A stretch of 64,000 nt of DNA from Marivita sp. GTDB taxonomy: Bacteria; Pseudomonadota; Alphaproteobacteria; Rhodobacterales; Rhodobacteraceae. The notes beneath the pieces were generated by a model. The model saw nothing but the letters and a program-made list of their open reading frames with translations. It made no database searches and was not told the origin of the DNA. Shown one piece after another: positions 62,498-64,000 of the stretch (position 1 is its first letter; each line of letters opens with the position of its first letter). The translations under genes and the position numbers were made by a program. The DNA is taken from NCBI RefSeq assembly GCF_020055635.1, contig NZ_JAIPUT010000006.1:1-64000 (forward strand), written 5' to 3'.

Positions 62498-64000
62498 ATG
62501 CAGGCTCCCGTGCGCCCCGAAGACATCGACACCGCGACACAGGTCCCCGTCCTGAACCTGAACGGGATCACCAAGACCTTTCCGGGGGTGCGGGCGCTGT
62601 CAGAGGTGTCCCTTGCCTTGTATCCGGGACAGGTCACCGCGCTTGTCGGTGAAAACGGCGCCGGCAAATCCACCATCGTGAAAGTGCTGACCGGCATCTA
62701 TCAACCCGATGGCGGCGTCCTCGAGCTTGACGGAAAGCCCACGTCCTTTGCGACGGCACAAGAGGCCACCCGGGCGGGCATCACCGCGATTCATCAGGAA
62801 ACGGTGCTGTTCGACGAACTGACGGTGGCCGAGAACATCTTCATCGGCCACACCCCCCGCACCCGCTGGGGGCTGATCGACTGGCCCGAGATCGAGATGC
62901 GCGCGCGCGATATCCTGGCCCGGATCGGGGCCGATCTTGATCCGCGCGCGCCGTTGCGCAATCTCGGCATTGCCTCCAAGCATCTCGTGGCCATCGCCCG
63001 CGCATTGTCCGTCGATGCGCGCGTCGTGATCATGGACGAACCGACCGCTGCGCTCTCGCACAAGGAAATCGAGGAATTGTACGAGTTGGTCGAACGGCTC
63101 AAATCCGAGGGCCGCGCGATCCTTTTCATCAGCCACAAGTTCGACGAGATCTTCCGCATCGCCGACCGCTACACCGTGTTCCGCGACGGAGAGCATGTCG
63201 GGTCCGGCCTGATTTCCGACGTCACCGAGGACGCGCTCGTGCGGATGATGGTCGGCCGTTCCGTCGATCAGATCTTTCCGGCCCGCGACAAGACTCCGGG
63301 CAAGAAAGTGCTGGAGGTCGACAGCCTGTCACATCCCACCGAATTCGACGACATTTCCTTCACGCTGCGCAAAGGTGAAATCCTGGGCTTCTACGGCCTC
63401 GTCGGCTCGGGTCGGTCCGAGGTGATGCAGGCCATCTTCGGGATCACGTCGCCGTCGCGCGGAACGGTGCAGATCGACGGACGGCGCGTGACGCTCAGGT
63501 CTCCGGCCGACGCGGTGGCCAATGGCATCGTCTACGTGCCCGAGGATCGGGGCAAGCAGGGCGCGGTCATCGGGTTGCCGATTTTTCAGAACGTGACGCT
63601 CGCCTCGCTGAACCAGACATCGCGCAACGGGTTCACCCGGCTTGCGCAGGAATTCGATCTTGCCCGCGAATACACCGAACGCCTCGACCTTCGCGCGGCA
63701 TCGCTGGATCAGGACGTCGGCAACCTGTCGGGGGGCAACCAGCAGAAGGTGGTGATCGCCAAGTGGCTTGCCACGAAACCACGGGTGATCATTCTGGACG
63801 AGCCGACCAAGGGGATCGACATCGGCTCCAAGGCCGCCGTGCATGCCTTCATGGCGGAACTCGCGGCGCAAGGGCTGGCGGTGATCATGGTCAGCTCGGA
63901 AATTCCAGAGGTTCTGGGCATGTCCGACCGCGTCATGGTGATGCGCGAAGGCCTGCTTGCCGCCGAACTGAGCGGCGCGGACCTGACGCCCGAAACGCTG
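62498..64000 (+). CDS. rhaT: Rhamnose/sugar ABC transporter ATP-binding protein (3' end beyond window)
   Basis: A double-domain sugar ABC ATPase; 501 codons are visible and the frame is still open at the right edge. Domain 1 has Walker A GENGAGKST (51-59), Walker B VVIMDEPTAALS and a His switch in ILFISHKFDEIFRIAD. Domain 2 has a degenerate P-loop (GLVGSGRSE) but an intact signature LSGGNQQK and ILDEPTKGID, the usual asymmetry of RbsA/XylG-type proteins. The permease genes are expected to follow. It lies 71 bases after rhaS. Confidence 0.93.
   Translation, partial: MQAPVRPEDIDTATQVPVLNLNGITKTFPGVRALSEVSLALYPGQVTALVGENGAGKSTIVKVLTGIYQPDGGVLELDGKPTSFATAQEATRAGITAIHQETVLFDELTVAENIFIGHTPRTRWGLIDWPEIEMRARDILARIGADLDPRAPLRNLGIASKHLVAIARALSVDARVVIMDEPTAALSHKEIEELYELVERLKSEGRAILFISHKFDEIFRIADRYTVFRDGEHVGSGLISDVTEDALVRMMVGRSVDQIFPARDKTPGKKVLEVDSLSHPTEFDDISFTLRKGEILGFYGLVGSGRSEVMQAIFGITSPSRGTVQIDGRRVTLRSPADAVANGIVYVPEDRGKQGAVIGLPIFQNVTLASLNQTSRNGFTRLAQEFDLAREYTERLDLRAASLDQDVGNLSGGNQQKVVIAKWLATKPRVIILDEPTKGIDIGSKAAVHAFMAELAAQGLAVIMVSSEIPEVLGMSDRVMVMREGLLAAELSGADLTPETL

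Noticed and set aside
1-64000. CRISPR arrays, insertion sequences, prophage genes
   Set aside because: No direct-repeat array, transposase, integrase or phage structural protein was found on either strand.

Overview
The window is a GC-rich stretch of chromosome from an alphaproteobacterium, most likely Rhodobacterales (Roseobacter group or a relative). The evidence is the ctaC-ctaB-ctaG-ctaE oxidase cluster lacking subunit I, a Tad pilus locus with an OmpA-type lipoprotein where CpaD is usually found, Flp pilins with a Val-Asp-Trp start, a TRAP transporter, a rhizobial-type rhaD-rhaI / rhaR-rhaS-rhaT arrangement, and perfect FNR-type and Iron-Rhodo-box-type sites. I see no insertion sequence, prophage, CRISPR array or rRNA. 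The only RNA gene found is one tRNA-Met(CAT).

Layout. 1-5.7 kb (minus strand): topA, dprA, tldD. 5.86-13.4 kb (plus): cytochrome c oxidase subunits II and III with assembly genes (ctaB, a CoxF-like small protein, ctaG, surf1), then thrC, an M16 peptidase and a GNAT acetyltransferase, followed by an unusual array of four palindromes. 13.5-16.6 kb: a secreted metallo-beta-lactamase-fold protein, an FAD-linked 2-hydroxyacid oxidase-type enzyme and a lytic transglycosylase. 16.97-29.0 kb: the Tad/Flp pilus locus (two pilins, cpaB, cpaC, OmpA lipoprotein, cpaE, cpaF, tadB, tadC, two TPR lipoproteins, prepilin peptidase, AAA ATPase). 29.1 kb: tRNA-Met. 29.35-30.8 kb: a two-gene membrane module of unknown function. 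30.9-35.1 kb: an RND efflux pump and its adaptor. 35.5-45.9 kb: a stress/ion region (two universal stress proteins, ZIP metal transporter, LysR regulator with a divergent sulfotransferase, DUF983, two CPA2 cation/proton antiporters with TrkA-N domains, a phospholipase D). 45.9-50.8 kb (minus): an iron-related imelysin / di-heme cytochrome / imelysin-like / DUF1513 cluster. 51.2-57 kb: a DMT permease, an arylmalonate-decarboxylase-like protein and a TRAP transporter operon ending in a racemase-fold gene that lacks both catalytic cysteines. 57-64 kb: L-rhamnose catabolism and uptake, with the sugar ABC ATPase running off the right edge.

How the genes work together. The oxidase genes supply two subunits plus the heme and copper assembly factors of an aa3-type oxidase; subunit I must be elsewhere. 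The Tad genes cover pilin, peptidase, secretin, localisation ATPase, motor and inner-membrane platform, but no TadE/F/G pseudopilins are present. The iron cluster matches a conserved four-gene periplasmic layout, and a TGA-N9-TCA box lies upstream. The rhamnose genes form a divergon around a 73-bp two-part palindrome that is probably the operator of the DeoR-type regulator.

The parts most likely to hold undescribed biology are the TRAP / AMDase-like / Cys-less racemase region, the membrane protein with a decayed metzincin-like motif, the palindrome array at 13.4 kb, and the AAA ATPase closing the Tad locus.
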